Source: Marinifilum sp. N1E240 (GTDB taxonomy: Bacteria; Bacteroidota; Bacteroidia; Bacteroidales; Marinifilaceae). From it: 64,000 nt of DNA. Below the pieces are notes generated by a model. That model made no database searches. It saw nothing but the letters and a program-made list of their open reading frames with translations, and was not told where the DNA came from. Position 1 is the first letter of the stretch; every line of letters begins with the position of its first letter. Made by a program: the position numbers and the translations under genes. The stretch spans positions 1 to 64,000 of the forward strand of contig NZ_WHKF01000005.1 in assembly GCF_009295825.1 (NCBI RefSeq). Direction: 5' to 3'. Positions 16,704-26,859 of the stretch are shown in pieces.

Positions 16704-19247
16704 ATGAAATCAGAAAGTAGAAGCAGCATAAAAATTAAAGTAGTATTAGGTTATATTTTTGTGTTTCTTGCAATTATAGCTTCTGTTTTTATAGCGTATA
16801 AATCTTACAATAAGCTACTTGATTCTGTTATCTCTTTATCTAAACCTGATGCGGAAATTGCAAGAATGAATAGAGTTCTGACTAATTTGTCTGAAGCTGA
16901 AAACAAAATTAGAATCTACTCACTTACAAAAAAGGAACGCTACCTGGCACATTATGCAGAGAATATTCTTGAAATTCAAGCTGATTTGGATTCGTTAAGA
17001 TCTTTTAGTCCCGATAGTAGTAAATCAATACTTTTAATCGACTCAATGAGCTTTTTGTTAGAGGAAAGAGCTGAAAAATTGGAGGAGTTTGTAAGAATAA
17101 AACGAACAAGAGAAAGGGAAAATTTAGCACAAAAAGCAATGCAGGAATTGAGCGTTGCCTCGGATTCTGCAAAAACAAAAATAAAAACCACCACTACAAC
17201 AAAAACCTTTCTGGATACTGTTGTTACGCCAACCGAAGTTAAGGAAAAAAAGAAGGGTATTTTAGCCAGATTGTTTGGTAGTAAAAAGGATACCATAAAA
17301 ATTGATTCTATTGAAACGATAATTAAACGCACCGAAATACAGGTAGATACGAGTTACTTGCCTCAAAGTGATAGCCTCTTACGTAGTCTTGAAAATATGT
17401 TACTGATAGCTCAGGAAAAAGACAGGCGTAACAGAGAATATGTTTCAAGAAAGGAGCTTAAGTTGGTCGAAGAGAATTCCATAATGTGGGATAAAATAAA
17501 AATTCTACTTCGACAACTTGAAGAGGAGCGTCTGGAACAGCTAACTACTGAATCGACAAAAGCAAAAGAGATTGCCAGCAATTCCATATTTATTATTTCA
17601 GTAATTATTATTGTTGGATTCGTTTTGGGTGTTCTATTCATAATTTTTATTCTTACAGATATCACTAAAAGTAATTATTACCGGAAGGAGCTGTTGCTTG
17701 CTAAGGGTAAGGCTGAAAAATTAGCAAAAGTAAAGGAGGAGTTTTTGGCTACCATGAGTCATGAAATTAGAACGCCGCTAAATGCCATTATTGGATTTAC
17801 AAATCAACTGAATAAAACATCACTTGAAAGTAAACAGCAAAGTTTTGTTAGTGTTTTAAATAGTTCATCGAAACATTTATTGGGATTGGTAAATGAAATA
17901 CTTGATCTGTCAAAAATTGAAGCTGGAAAGTTAAGCATTGAAAATATTGCCTTTACCCCATATAGTCTAACCTCTGAGGTTTATAATGTACTGAAGGTGA
18001 ATGCTTCGAATAGGAATATTGACTTTTCGATGAATTTTTCAGGTGATAAAGAACTTAGGTTAATTAGTGATCCTTTTAGAATAAAGCAGATTTTGCTGAA
18101 TATGGGATCGAATGCTATAAAATTTACCGAGGAGGGTAGTGTGAAAATAATAGCCTCGGTTATTGCTGATAACGACAAGTATTTGTTTAAAGTGGATGTT
18201 GAAGATACTGGAATTGGAATAGAGGAAGATAAGCTAACTACTATTTTTGATGATTTTAATCAGGCCGATTCATTTTCAGCAAGAAAATATGGAGGAACAG
18301 GTTTGGGACTTTCTATTAGTAAAAGGTTAGCGAATTTGTTAGATGGCAATTTATTTGTAGAGAGTGAGTTTGGTAAAGGATCTTGTTTTACTCTGCAGAT
18401 TCCTCTGTATGAAGATAGAATGCCATTGGTTGAAAATAACTTTAAACCTGACGAGGAGTTGTTACCAATTTTAAAGGTAAAGAAGTTTTTAATTGCTGAT
18501 GATGATGAATACAGCCTGTTGCTTTTGAAAACGATTTTTACAAATTGGGAGCTTAATGCGGATTTTGTAGAAAATGGTGAAATAGCCTGGAATTTACTAC
18601 AGAAAAATAACTACGATATGGTATTAACCGATATCCATATGCCTGTAATGGGAGGAATTGAACTTTGTAGGAAAATTAGAAGTACAAAGAATAATTTCGC
18701 TGATATTCCAATCGTTGCTTTAACAGCTAATGTAAGAGAAACTGATTTAAAAGAATATATCGATTCTGGTATGACTGAATGTTTAGTAAAACCATTCGAT
18801 GAAGCCATCTTAAACTCAATGCTTTCCGAATTGTTGCTTGGTAAACAAAGTGATTCTTTAAAGGTGGTTGATGAAAAGGAATTAATAGCCGACGATATTT
18901 TGTATGATTTGTCGCAAATTAAACAATTTACTGCCGATGATTCGGATTTAATTCAGCAAATATTAAATCAATTTATAGTATCTGCTAAGGAAAATCTAAT
19001 TGATTTGAACAAAGCAAATAGGGAAGAAAACTATTTGGAAATTGGTTCAATTGCGCATAAAATGCTAAGTTCATTTACACAACTTAAGGTAGTTAATGTG
19101 ATTCCATTACTTAAAGAATTGGAAGATTTACTGCACAAAAAATCCGGAAATGTTGATGATCCGGATTATATAAAAGAGTTGGTTGAAGAAGTACAACAAA
19201 ATACAGACATTGTAATAATATCTATTCAAAAAGAGGTAACAGTTTAG
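16704..19247 (+). CDS. Hybrid sensor histidine kinase with receiver and HPt
   Basis: An 847-residue inner-membrane sensor. A first membrane helix (about 12-32) and a second (about 295-320) flank a helical periplasmic domain with an unusual Lys/Thr-rich stretch. HisKA follows with His353 in MSHEIRTPLNAI, then HATPase with GTGLGLSI. A receiver has its phospho-acceptor Asp643 in LTDIHMPVMGG, and the C-terminus is an HPt domain with His785 in AHKML. This is a full His-Asp-His relay whose last step needs a separate receiver. The convergent sigma-54 regulator 3 bp away is the obvious candidate. Confidence 0.93.
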   Translation: MKSESRSSIKIKVVLGYIFVFLAIIASVFIAYKSYNKLLDSVISLSKPDAEIARMNRVLTNLSEAENKIRIYSLTKKERYLAHYAENILEIQADLDSLRSFSPDSSKSILLIDSMSFLLEERAEKLEEFVRIKRTRERENLAQKAMQELSVASDSAKTKIKTTTTTKTFLDTVVTPTEVKEKKKGILARLFGSKKDTIKIDSIETIIKRTEIQVDTSYLPQSDSLLRSLENMLLIAQEKDRRNREYVSRKELKLVEENSIMWDKIKILLRQLEEERLEQLTTESTKAKEIASNSIFIISVIIIVGFVLGVLFIIFILTDITKSNYYRKELLLAKGKAEKLAKVKEEFLATMSHEIRTPLNAIIGFTNQLNKTSLESKQQSFVSVLNSSSKHLLGLVNEILDLSKIEAGKLSIENIAFTPYSLTSEVYNVLKVNASNRNIDFSMNFSGDKELRLISDPFRIKQILLNMGSNAIKFTEEGSVKIIASVIADNDKYLFKVDVEDTGIGIEEDKLTTIFDDFNQADSFSARKYGGTGLGLSISKRLANLLDGNLFVESEFGKGSCFTLQIPLYEDRMPLVENNFKPDEELLPILKVKKFLIADDDEYSLLLLKTIFTNWELNADFVENGEIAWNLLQKNNYDMVLTDIHMPVMGGIELCRKIRSTKNNFADIPIVALTANVRETDLKEYIDSGMTECLVKPFDEAILNSMLSELLLGKQSDSLKVVDEKELIADDILYDLSQIKQFTADDSDLIQQILNQFIVSAKENLIDLNKANREENYLEIGSIAHKMLSSFTQLKVVNVIPLLKELEDLLHKKSGNVDDPDYIKELVEEVQQNTDIVIISIQKEVTV

Positions 19248-19250
19248 TTG

Positions 19251-20603
19251 TTATACCTCAATGCCATATTGTTTAATTTTATTGTATAGGGTTTTACGAT
19301 CAATATTTAAAAGTCTGGCAGCTTTCGATTTATTAAAGTTTACCTTTCGTAAGGTGGAAATAATAAGCTCTTTTTCGTTGGCAGCCTGAATTAATTTTAA
19401 GTTCGAACCTTCTGTTACAATATTATTCTGAACTTTCTCACTCATGATTTCAGTTGGTAAACTGATGAGTTCCACTTGCTCTCCCTGGCTCAATAAAACC
19501 GAGCGGCGCACAACATTGCGAAGTTCTCGCAAGTTACCAGGCCAGGAATAATCTTTAAATTTGCTGAGAACTTCATCTGAGAATTTTGAAATGCTTTTAT
19601 TTAGTTCGTTATTCGATAAGTCTAAAAAGTATTTTGCAAATATTTTGATGTCTTCTCCTCTGTTTCTAAGCGCTGGAACTGTTATTTTAAATTCGTTAAG
19701 GCGATGATATAAATCTTCTCGAAAGGTTCCTTTTTCTACAGACAATGCTAAATCTTCGTTGGTTGCAACAACAATTCGCACATCGACATCAACATCTTTA
19801 TTACTACCAATTCTTCTGACTTTTCTTTCTTGTAATGCACGCAAAAGTTTTACCTGAATTTCGTAAGAAAGATTACCAATTTCATCTAGAAATAAGGTAC
19901 CACCTTTAGCAGCTTCAAACTGTCCTTCCTTATCGGTAATTGCTCCGGTAAACGAACCTTTTATATGACCAAAAAGTTCACTTCCTGCCAAATCGGTTGA
20001 TAAAGCTCCACAATCTACGGCAACAAAAATATTGCTTTTACGATTGCTCTCAGCATGAATTCTACGGGCTGCAATTTCTTTACCTGTACCACTTTCTCCT
20101 TCAATGATAACGGACATATCAGTCGGTGCAACCAATCTAACGTATTGATCAATTTGGAGTGAACTCGAACTTTCTCCACGCACAAAATCAACGACAGGTT
20201 TCTTCTTTTTTATTATAGTTTTTGGAGCCTCTTGTTTTTCTTCAGCTTTCTCTAGGGCCGATTTAATTAGTAAAAGAATTTCATCAGGATTAAGAGGTTT
20301 GGTAACATACTCGAAAGCTCCCATCTTAATTGCACTAACTGCAGTTCTAATATCTGCATACGAAGTCATGATGATAACCGGCACATGAGGATGCATTGCT
20401 TTTATTTTTTGCAATAACTCCAATCCATCAAAATCAGGCAAACGAAAATCACTTAAAACCAAATCAAATTTGTCGATTTCAAGTTTCTTAATGGCTTCTC
20501 CAGCAGAAAAAACTGTATCAGCATCAAAATTCTTTCGCTTAAGTAATCCCTGAAGCATCAGGCATATAGTAGCATCATCATCGATAATTAGTATTCTCTT
20601 CAT
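19251..20603 (-). CDS. Sigma-54-dependent response regulator, NtrC-like
   Basis: A 450-residue activator. The N-terminal receiver has the acidic triad Asp8-10, phospho-acceptor Asp52 in LSDFRLPDFDG and Lys in VTKPLNP. The AAA+ domain (about 140-375) has Walker A GESGTGKE, a GAFTGA loop that reads GSFTGA, and Walker B GGTLFLDEIG. A Fis-type helix-turn-helix ends the protein. It should contact sigma-54 RNA polymerase at distant enhancers. It is convergent with the hybrid kinase, and the two probably form one phosphorelay. Target genes are not evident. Confidence 0.93.
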   Translation of the reverse strand: MKRILIIDDDATICLMLQGLLKRKNFDADTVFSAGEAIKKLEIDKFDLVLSDFRLPDFDGLELLQKIKAMHPHVPVIIMTSYADIRTAVSAIKMGAFEYVTKPLNPDEILLLIKSALEKAEEKQEAPKTIIKKKKPVVDFVRGESSSSLQIDQYVRLVAPTDMSVIIEGESGTGKEIAARRIHAESNRKSNIFVAVDCGALSTDLAGSELFGHIKGSFTGAITDKEGQFEAAKGGTLFLDEIGNLSYEIQVKLLRALQERKVRRIGSNKDVDVDVRIVVATNEDLALSVEKGTFREDLYHRLNEFKITVPALRNRGEDIKIFAKYFLDLSNNELNKSISKFSDEVLSKFKDYSWPGNLRELRNVVRRSVLLSQGEQVELISLPTEIMSEKVQNNIVTEGSNLKLIQAANEKELIISTLRKVNFNKSKAARLLNIDRKTLYNKIKQYGIEV

Positions 20604-20789
20604 GCGGAAATGGATTGTTGTTCAGTATTCAGGAAGACTTTTAATGTAGCAATAGCCCATTAATCAAGCCTTTCAACCAAAATTACATAAAAAGAGCGGA
20701 TGAAAGAAATCGTTCGGATTCTTTTATAATTAATTAAGAAATGACTTTTCTGTATAATTAAATAGAATCCGATAGATATTCCAGAACTC

Positions 20790-22934
20790 TTATTTTACGT
20801 TAGGCAATACAAAATCGAGTTGTTTTGCGACTAAATTGGCTTTTGCCACTTTAATAGAAATTTTATCACCCAATTGATAAATTTTACGATGATGACGACC
20901 AACAATGCAGTAATTGTCTTCATCGAATTCGTAATAATCATCTTCTAATTCTCGAATGGACACCATTCCTTCACATTTATTTTCGTCGAGTTCAACGTAG
21001 AAACCCCATTCGGTAACTCCAGATATGGTTCCTTCGAATTCCTGCCCTAAATGTTCCTGCATGAATTCCACTTGTTTGTATTTGATTGATGCACGTTCTG
21101 CATTGGCGGCTTTTTGCTCCATTTCGCTGCAATGCTGGCAGTATTCCTCATACTTATCAGCATTAACAGATTTACTACCATTAAAGTACTTCTCTAACAA
21201 GCGATGTACCATCATATCCGGGTAACGGCGAATAGGAGAAGTAAAATGTGAGTAATGATCGAAATGCAAACCATAATGACCAATATTTACAGTTGAGTAT
21301 TCAGCTTTAGCCATAGAGCGTATTGCAAGAGTTTCAACTAAATTTTGAATGTTTTCGCCCTTAACATCGTGTAATAATGTGTTTAAGGATGTTGAAATGG
21401 ATGATGCATTGTTTGTTTTAATGCCGTATCCAAATTTGCGAATGAATTGATTAAAGGTATTTAGCTTTTCTGGGTTTGGTTGATCGTGAGTTCTGTAAAT
21501 AAAGGTTTTTGCTTTTAAGCCTTTGGTAACTTTACCAATTTTTTCAGCAACTTTTTTGTTTGCCAAAAGCATAAATTCTTCAATCAACTTGTTCGAATCT
21601 TTCGATTCTTTAAAGAAAACACGAGTCGGTTTTCCCTTTTCATCAATTTCAAATTTTACTTCGAATCGATCAAAATCAATAGCTCCCTTTTTGAATCTTT
21701 TCTCGCGAAGTTGTTTTGCCAATTTATCCAAACAAAGCACGTCTTCTTTATAATCACCTTCTCCGGTTTCAATAATTTCCTGAGCTTCCTCGTAAGTAAA
21801 TCTTCTGTTCGAATTAATTACTGTTTTCCCAATCCAGGTATCAAGAATTTGAGCTTTTTCATTCATTTCAAATACTGCCGAGAAGGTCAATTTTTCTTCA
21901 TTCGGACGAAGAGAACAAACACCATTCGACAATCTTTCCGGAAGCATTGGCACAACTCTATCTACCAGATAAACAGAAGTTGCTCTATCAAAAGCTTCTT
22001 GTTCTATAATACTGCCTTTTCTTACGTAATGTGTTACATCAGCAATGTGAACACCAACTTCCCAATTTCCATTTTCTAAGGTTCTTAATGATAATGCATC
22101 ATCAAAATCTTTTGCATCATGCGGATCAATGGTAAAAGTGGTGATGTCTCTAAAATCACGGCGAAGAGCAATTTCTTCTTCAGTAATCTCATCGGAGATT
22201 TCTTCTGCTGCATCGTTTACCTTTTGTGGGAATTCGTGTGGCAAATCAAATTCGGCAAGAATTGCATGCATTTCAGTATCATTATCACCAGGTTTTCCAA
22301 GTACACTTATAATTTGTCCAACTGGATTTTTTGATTTCTTCGGCCATTCGGTGATTTGAGCAATTGCTTTATCACCATTGTTGGCTCCATTTAGTTTGGA
22401 AAGTGGCAGAAAAATATCATAAGGCATTTGTCTGCCGGTAGGAACCAGAAATGCATAACTTGCCGAAATTTCTACAACTCCAACAAAAGTGGTTTTTTTA
22501 CGCTTGATAATTTCTACAACTTCACCTTCAGGTTGCTTACTGCGTTTTTTAGCATATAGATATACTTTTACAATATCACCATGCATGGCACGATTTAAGT
22601 TGGCTTGCGAAACAAAAACATCTTCCTCAATATCTTCAGATACAATAAAAGCTGCACCTCTTGCTGTCATATCAACAGTACCTGTAATATGACCTATTTT
22701 TGATTTCATTTTAAATTTACCAGTTGATATTTCTGTAAGGAAATCAAGGTCAACTAAATCGAATAAAATTCCAACAATTAATTGTTTGATTCCCATATCT
22801 TTTATCTCCAGTTGTCTGGAGATTTGTTTGTAGTTGAATGTTTTATCAGGATTATTGCTGAAAATCCCTACAATCAGTTTTTCTAAGCTTTTACGACTAT
22901 ATTTCGGTCCTGAATTTTTTCTTTTTTTTGTCAT
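20790..22934 (-). CDS. rnr: Ribonuclease R
   Basis: A 714-residue 3'-5' exoribonuclease of the RNB family, which degrades structured RNA. Order of domains: N-terminal winged helix (about 10-70), cold-shock-type OB domains, the RNB catalytic domain with TIDPHDAKDFDDALSL holding the metal-binding Asp residues, and a C-terminal S1 domain near 625-705 (GTISGVTEWGFYVEL). The N-terminus starts with a short basic segment. The gene is transcribed alone, with no terminator recognised in the 186 bp before the convergent-side neighbour. Confidence 0.96.
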   Translation of the reverse strand: MTKKRKNSGPKYSRKSLEKLIVGIFSNNPDKTFNYKQISRQLEIKDMGIKQLIVGILFDLVDLDFLTEISTGKFKMKSKIGHITGTVDMTARGAAFIVSEDIEEDVFVSQANLNRAMHGDIVKVYLYAKKRSKQPEGEVVEIIKRKKTTFVGVVEISASYAFLVPTGRQMPYDIFLPLSKLNGANNGDKAIAQITEWPKKSKNPVGQIISVLGKPGDNDTEMHAILAEFDLPHEFPQKVNDAAEEISDEITEEEIALRRDFRDITTFTIDPHDAKDFDDALSLRTLENGNWEVGVHIADVTHYVRKGSIIEQEAFDRATSVYLVDRVVPMLPERLSNGVCSLRPNEEKLTFSAVFEMNEKAQILDTWIGKTVINSNRRFTYEEAQEIIETGEGDYKEDVLCLDKLAKQLREKRFKKGAIDFDRFEVKFEIDEKGKPTRVFFKESKDSNKLIEEFMLLANKKVAEKIGKVTKGLKAKTFIYRTHDQPNPEKLNTFNQFIRKFGYGIKTNNASSISTSLNTLLHDVKGENIQNLVETLAIRSMAKAEYSTVNIGHYGLHFDHYSHFTSPIRRYPDMMVHRLLEKYFNGSKSVNADKYEEYCQHCSEMEQKAANAERASIKYKQVEFMQEHLGQEFEGTISGVTEWGFYVELDENKCEGMVSIRELEDDYYEFDEDNYCIVGRHHRKIYQLGDKISIKVAKANLVAKQLDFVLPNVK

Positions 22935-23066
22935 TTTGTATAAATCTTAATTAAGATTTGATTTGAAAAGAGGCTTTGAATTTAAAGTAAGAATAAAATT
23001 TGTATTTTGATTGCCGAAATCCTTTAATTAAACATTAAAAGTATATTTCTGCGATCCATTATAATT

Positions 23067-23894
23067 ATGAAAATGCCCTTTTCAAACATTAATAAGTCAA
23101 TATTAAATAGCCTTTTCTTTGTTGTTTTTAACTTGATTTTTTTCAACCTATCCTATGGAGCTGCGGTTCGGGATACGGTTAATCTTGTTGATGAAGAAAA
23201 TCTTAAACAAGGATATTGGATAGAATATTGTAATGGCACAAAGATACGAGAAGGAAACTACATTGACAATAAAAAGATAGGAATCTGGAAAAACTATCTT
23301 AAAACAGGCGTTTTATCATATACCATTCGATTTACTAATGGAGTACCAAATGGTGAAATGTGTTCCTATTATTCCAATGGAAAACTATTAGAGAAAGGAA
23401 CTTGGGTTATAGATCATTGGGAAGGTGAGTATTACACTTATTTTGAAAATGGGAAATTATCGGGGCATTTTTTCTTTAATAAATACGGTAAAAGAACTGG
23501 ATATCAGAAGTATTATCATGAAAATGGAGAGCTGAAAATCTCTGGTTCCTGGAAAAATGGAAATAAGGAAGGTACAATAAATGAGTACTACAAGGATGGA
23601 TCAGTAAAATGCAAGAAAGTATTTTGTAAAGGATTGTCTAATCCTGACTTGCAAGAGGAGTTTCCAAAAGGTGTAAAATTAGCAGAAAGGAAAAATGGAA
23701 ATTCTGAAAGTTCGATGTTTTCAGGGAATGGATATCATGTTTTTTACAACAAAAATCAGCAAACTGATAGAGAAGGTGATTTTAAAAATGGCAAACTAAT
23801 AAACGGTAAAAGATACTATTACAGCCTGAAAGGAATTCTTCAAAAAACGGCTATCTATCAGAATTCTAAAGTTATTCGTTGGATTACTCACTAA
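23067..23894 (+). CDS. Exported MORN-variant repeat protein (YwqK-like)
   Basis: A 275-residue protein with a signal peptide (hydrophobic to about residue 31, ending near LSYGAA). The rest is a chain of degenerate repeats of the form G-x-W-x-x-Y-x-x-G-x-L-x-x-x-G-x-F, such as [27 protein letters not shown] and [10 protein letters not shown]. These are variant MORN repeats, also annotated as YwqK-type proteins. Such proteins form extended beta sheets; a specific role is unknown. It lies 59 bp upstream of cysS on the same strand. Confidence 0.75.
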   Translation: MKMPFSNINKSILNSLFFVVFNLIFFNLSYGAAVRDTVNLVDEENLKQGYWIEYCNGTKIREGNYIDNKKIGIWKNYLKTGVLSYTIRFTNGVPNGEMCSYYSNGKLLEKGTWVIDHWEGEYYTYFENGKLSGHFFFNKYGKRTGYQKYYHENGELKISGSWKNGNKEGTINEYYKDGSVKCKKVFCKGLSNPDLQEEFPKGVKLAERKNGNSESSMFSGNGYHVFYNKNQQTDREGDFKNGKLINGKRYYYSLKGILQKTAIYQNSKVIRWITH

Positions 23895-23953
23895 GAGCGA
23901 TAATTTTTTATAATTTTACAGCCCCAATACAAATTCGAATTATTTTAACGGAT

Positions 23954-25426
23954 ATGGAAAATAAGTTGTTCATTTATAATACACTAAATCGTAAAAAAGA
24001 GTTGTTCGAACCAATTAATGCACCGCATGTTGGTTTGTATGTGTGTGGACCTACTGTATATGGTGATGCGCATTTGGGACATGCTCGTCCTGCAATTACT
24101 TTCGATTTATTATTCAGATACCTTACTCATTTGGAGTATAAAGTGCGTTACGTAAGAAACATTACCGATGTGGGGCATCTTGTGAACGATGCTGATGAAG
24201 GGGAAGATAAAATTGCTAAAAAAGCAAGGTTAGATCAACTTGAGCCAATGGAAGTGGTACAGTTTTTTACTGATAGATACCACAAAGATATGGATGATTT
24301 GAATGTACGTAAGCCAAGTATTGAGCCTCGTGCATCAGGACATATTATTGAGCAAATGGAAGTAATTGATAAATTACTTGCCAATGGATTTGCTTATGAA
24401 AGTGAAGGTTCGATTTATTTTGATGTGGAAGCATATAGCAAGAAACACAATTACGGTAAATTATCGGGACGTAAAATTGAGGATTTAATTGCGAATACTC
24501 GTGAGCTGGAAGGACAAAGCGAAAAGAAGAACTCTTTCGATTTTGCTCTTTGGAAAAAGGCAGCACCAGAGCATATCATGCGTTGGCCATCGAAATGGAG
24601 TGATGGTTTTCCAGGATGGCATCTGGAGTGTTCGGCAATGAGTCAAAAATATTTAGGAGCTGAATTTGATATTCACGGTGGAGGATTGGATTTACAGTTT
24701 CCACATCACGAATGTGAGATTGCTCAGTCGACAGGAGCTTATGGCAAAGAAGCTGTGAAGTACTGGATGCACAACAACATGATTACCATCAATGGACAAA
24801 AGATGGGGAAATCTTTGGGTAACTTTATAACTCTTTCTAACATGTTCTCTGGTGAGAATGATGTGTTAGAGCAGGCTTATAGTCCAATGACTGTTCGTTT
24901 CTTCATGTTGCAGGCACATTACCGTAGTCCACTTGATTTCTCGAATGATGCTTTAAAAGCAGCTGAGAAAGGCTTCAAACGAATGATGACTGCTATTGGA
25001 ACATTGGATAAAATTCAGGTTTCAGATTCATCTACAGTTGATGTTGCCAATTTAAAGGCAAAATCGTACGAGGCTTTAAACGATGATTTAAATACACCTA
25101 TTTTAATTGCTCATTTGTTCGATGGCGTTAAAATGATTAATTCATTAGCCGTTGGAAACGAGAAAATTAATGCTGAAGATTTGGAAGCTTTAAAAGTTTT
25201 ATATCGAAGCTTGGTTTTTGATGTTTTAGGTTTAAACGAAGAAGGCGAGGAAGAAGGTAACAACGAAATATTGGATAAAGTAATTTCATTATTGCTTACT
25301 ACCAGAAACGAAGCCAAAAAGAATAAAGATTGGGCTACCGCCGATCGAATAAGAGATGAGTTGACCAATTTAGGCATTGCGGTGAAAGACACCAAAGATG
25401 GTTTTGAATGGGAAATCATAAAATAA
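23954..25426 (+). CDS. cysS: Cysteinyl-tRNA synthetase
   Basis: A 490-residue class I synthetase. The N-terminal [15 protein letters not shown] holds the first zinc ligand and the HIGH motif (HLGH); KMGKSLGNF is the KMSKS motif. Further zinc ligands lie in WHLECSAMS and HHECE. The ATG at 23954 gives the usual N-terminus; longer in-frame starts such as TTG at 23879 overlap the upstream gene and add residues not typical of the family. A terminator follows. Confidence 0.97.
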   Translation: MENKLFIYNTLNRKKELFEPINAPHVGLYVCGPTVYGDAHLGHARPAITFDLLFRYLTHLEYKVRYVRNITDVGHLVNDADEGEDKIAKKARLDQLEPMEVVQFFTDRYHKDMDDLNVRKPSIEPRASGHIIEQMEVIDKLLANGFAYESEGSIYFDVEAYSKKHNYGKLSGRKIEDLIANTRELEGQSEKKNSFDFALWKKAAPEHIMRWPSKWSDGFPGWHLECSAMSQKYLGAEFDIHGGGLDLQFPHHECEIAQSTGAYGKEAVKYWMHNNMITINGQKMGKSLGNFITLSNMFSGENDVLEQAYSPMTVRFFMLQAHYRSPLDFSNDALKAAEKGFKRMMTAIGTLDKIQVSDSSTVDVANLKAKSYEALNDDLNTPILIAHLFDGVKMINSLAVGNEKINAEDLEALKVLYRSLVFDVLGLNEEGEEEGNNEILDKVISLLLTTRNEAKKNKDWATADRIRDELTNLGIAVKDTKDGFEWEIIK

Positions 25427-25430
25427 TTGA

Positions 25431-25463
25431 AACTGTCCTGAGTAATCAGGGCAGTTTTTTTAT
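25431..25463 (+). terminator. Terminator after cysS
   Basis: AACTGTCCTG pairs with CAGGGCAGTT, with one G-T pair, and is followed by seven T. Confidence 0.88.
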
Positions 25464-25514
25464 TTTTTAGCTAATTTAGCTTAGATCATCTAAACGATTA
25501 AACAAAGTACAATA

Positions 25515-26642
25515 ATGAAATTTCATACTCTACTAATAAGCCTATTTGCTGTTATTATTATCGGATGTAACGGGAATGGAGCAAATCGAACTTTACCTGC
25601 TAAGAATAAAGAAGAAAAAGCAGTCGAAAAAACTGTTGAATATATTAGTAGTATGCGATTGAAATCTCCACATAGAGGTGATTTGTTTACTTATGGAGAA
25701 GAAGTTTTGATAGATATACATCCAAGAAAAAAAGTAGGTGATATTGATTCTTTACAAGTGATTGGCGATGGCAAATTGGTAAGTACTTTGACTCAAGAGC
25801 CATGGGTTTTGAAATGGATTCCTGAAAAGGGAAATATGGGTAAGCACAAGTTAAAGCTTCTGGCTTATCACGAGAATGGAAAAATTGGTTTGGTAAATAC
25901 CTATGTGAATATAAAATCAAATCAGGCTCCTGATGAGTATGGATTTGAGATTGTAAATTCATTTCCGCATGACAGAAGAGCTTATACGCAAGGATTGTTT
26001 TACCATCAGGGATTTTTATATGAAGGAACTGGACAGCATGGAGAGTCGAGTCTTAGAAAGGTAAAGCTAGAAAATGGAGAGGCTTTATCGATCAAAAATT
26101 TGGAGCAGGAGTATTTTGGAGAAGGAATTACCTTAAGTAAAAATAGGATAATCCAACTGACTTGGAACTCTAGAAAGGTATTTGTTGTTGATCCGGAGAC
26201 ATTTGAGAAAATCGATTCATTTGAACCAAACACCACAAATAATCAAGGTTGGGGAATTACTAATACAAATAATGAGTTGATAATTTCGGATGGGACTAAT
26301 GTTTTAACTGTTCTGGATGATACCAATTTTGGAAGAATAAGAACAATTGAGGTGTACGACAATGCAGGCAAAGTGACCAATTTAAACGAATTGGAATATA
26401 TCGATGGTAAAATTTATGCCAATGTATGGTTAAGTGATAGAATTGTAATCATCAATCCAAAAACCGGTAGAGTTGAGGGCAATATTAATCTTGGTTCTAT
26501 CCTAAAGCAATCAGAGAAAAACAAATTGGATAAAAATGATGATGTTTTAAATGGGATCGCCTGGGACTCTCTTAACCAAAGAATGTTTGTTACAGGTAAG
26601 CGCTGGCCAAAGCTTTTCGAGATAAAGATTAGTAAAAAATAA
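25515..26642 (+). CDS. Glutaminyl-peptide cyclotransferase-like lipoprotein
   Basis: A 375-residue lipoprotein with lipobox VIIIGC (Cys18). Residues about 45-140 form a beta domain, possibly Ig-like. The C-terminal 240 residues match the plant/bacterial-type glutamine cyclotransferase beta-propeller: SFPHDRRAYTQGLFY, EGTGQHGESSLRKV, LTWNSRKVFVVD and ELEYIDGKIYANVWLSDRI. This enzyme turns N-terminal Gln into pyroglutamate. In Bacteroidota such activity can act on exported proteins whose signal peptide is cut before Gln, which fits a periplasm-facing lipoprotein. Confidence 0.85.
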   Translation: MKFHTLLISLFAVIIIGCNGNGANRTLPAKNKEEKAVEKTVEYISSMRLKSPHRGDLFTYGEEVLIDIHPRKKVGDIDSLQVIGDGKLVSTLTQEPWVLKWIPEKGNMGKHKLKLLAYHENGKIGLVNTYVNIKSNQAPDEYGFEIVNSFPHDRRAYTQGLFYHQGFLYEGTGQHGESSLRKVKLENGEALSIKNLEQEYFGEGITLSKNRIIQLTWNSRKVFVVDPETFEKIDSFEPNTTNNQGWGITNTNNELIISDGTNVLTVLDDTNFGRIRTIEVYDNAGKVTNLNELEYIDGKIYANVWLSDRIVIINPKTGRVEGNINLGSILKQSEKNKLDKNDDVLNGIAWDSLNQRMFVTGKRWPKLFEIKISKK

Positions 26643-26682
26643 TTCACTACTACTCCCGGAAAAATTCGTAGTACATATCTAA

Positions 26683-26797
26683 ACTCTTTCCTTTAGTGTA
26701 ATATACTCTTTCCCTAGTACTAGGGAAAGGCTTGTCCTCACGTGAGGGAAATACTTTACCATGTACGAGGGAAAAGGATTGTGACGTACAAGGCAAT
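26683..26797. repeat. Degenerate 23-bp tandem repeat array with palindromic cores
   Basis: Four units in exact 23-bp register (from 26706, 26729, 26752 and 26775) share the end AGGGAAA or AGGCAAT and a central GTAC or ACGT core. A related unit of about 22 bp, starting CTCTTTCC, lies before them. One unit contains a 22-bp perfect palindrome (CTTTCCCTAGT with its complement), another the palindrome CCTCACGTGAGG. The array fills the gap between two convergent genes. There are no spacers, so it is not a CRISPR array. Function is unknown. Confidence 0.7.
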
Positions 26798-26826
26798 TTT
26801 ATTTAGACACGTAGTGTTTTTTAATG

Positions 26827-26842
26827 TTAGTACCTGTACTAA
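26827..26842. repeat. Perfect inverted repeat
   Basis: TTAGTAC and GTACTAA are separated by 2 bp. The half-site shares the GTAC core of the adjacent 23-bp repeats. It lies 17 bp from the stop of the gene at 26860. Confidence 0.6.
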
Positions 26843-26859
26843 GAAATCATTTGGCACTC

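Noticed and set aside
22119-22359. Overlapping plus-strand frames of 71-76 codons in the RNase R gene
   Set aside because: Antisense shadows of a conserved gene with no start signals or family resemblance.
26683-26797. Possible CRISPR array
   Set aside because: Units are directly adjacent without spacers, are degenerate, and no cas genes are present.
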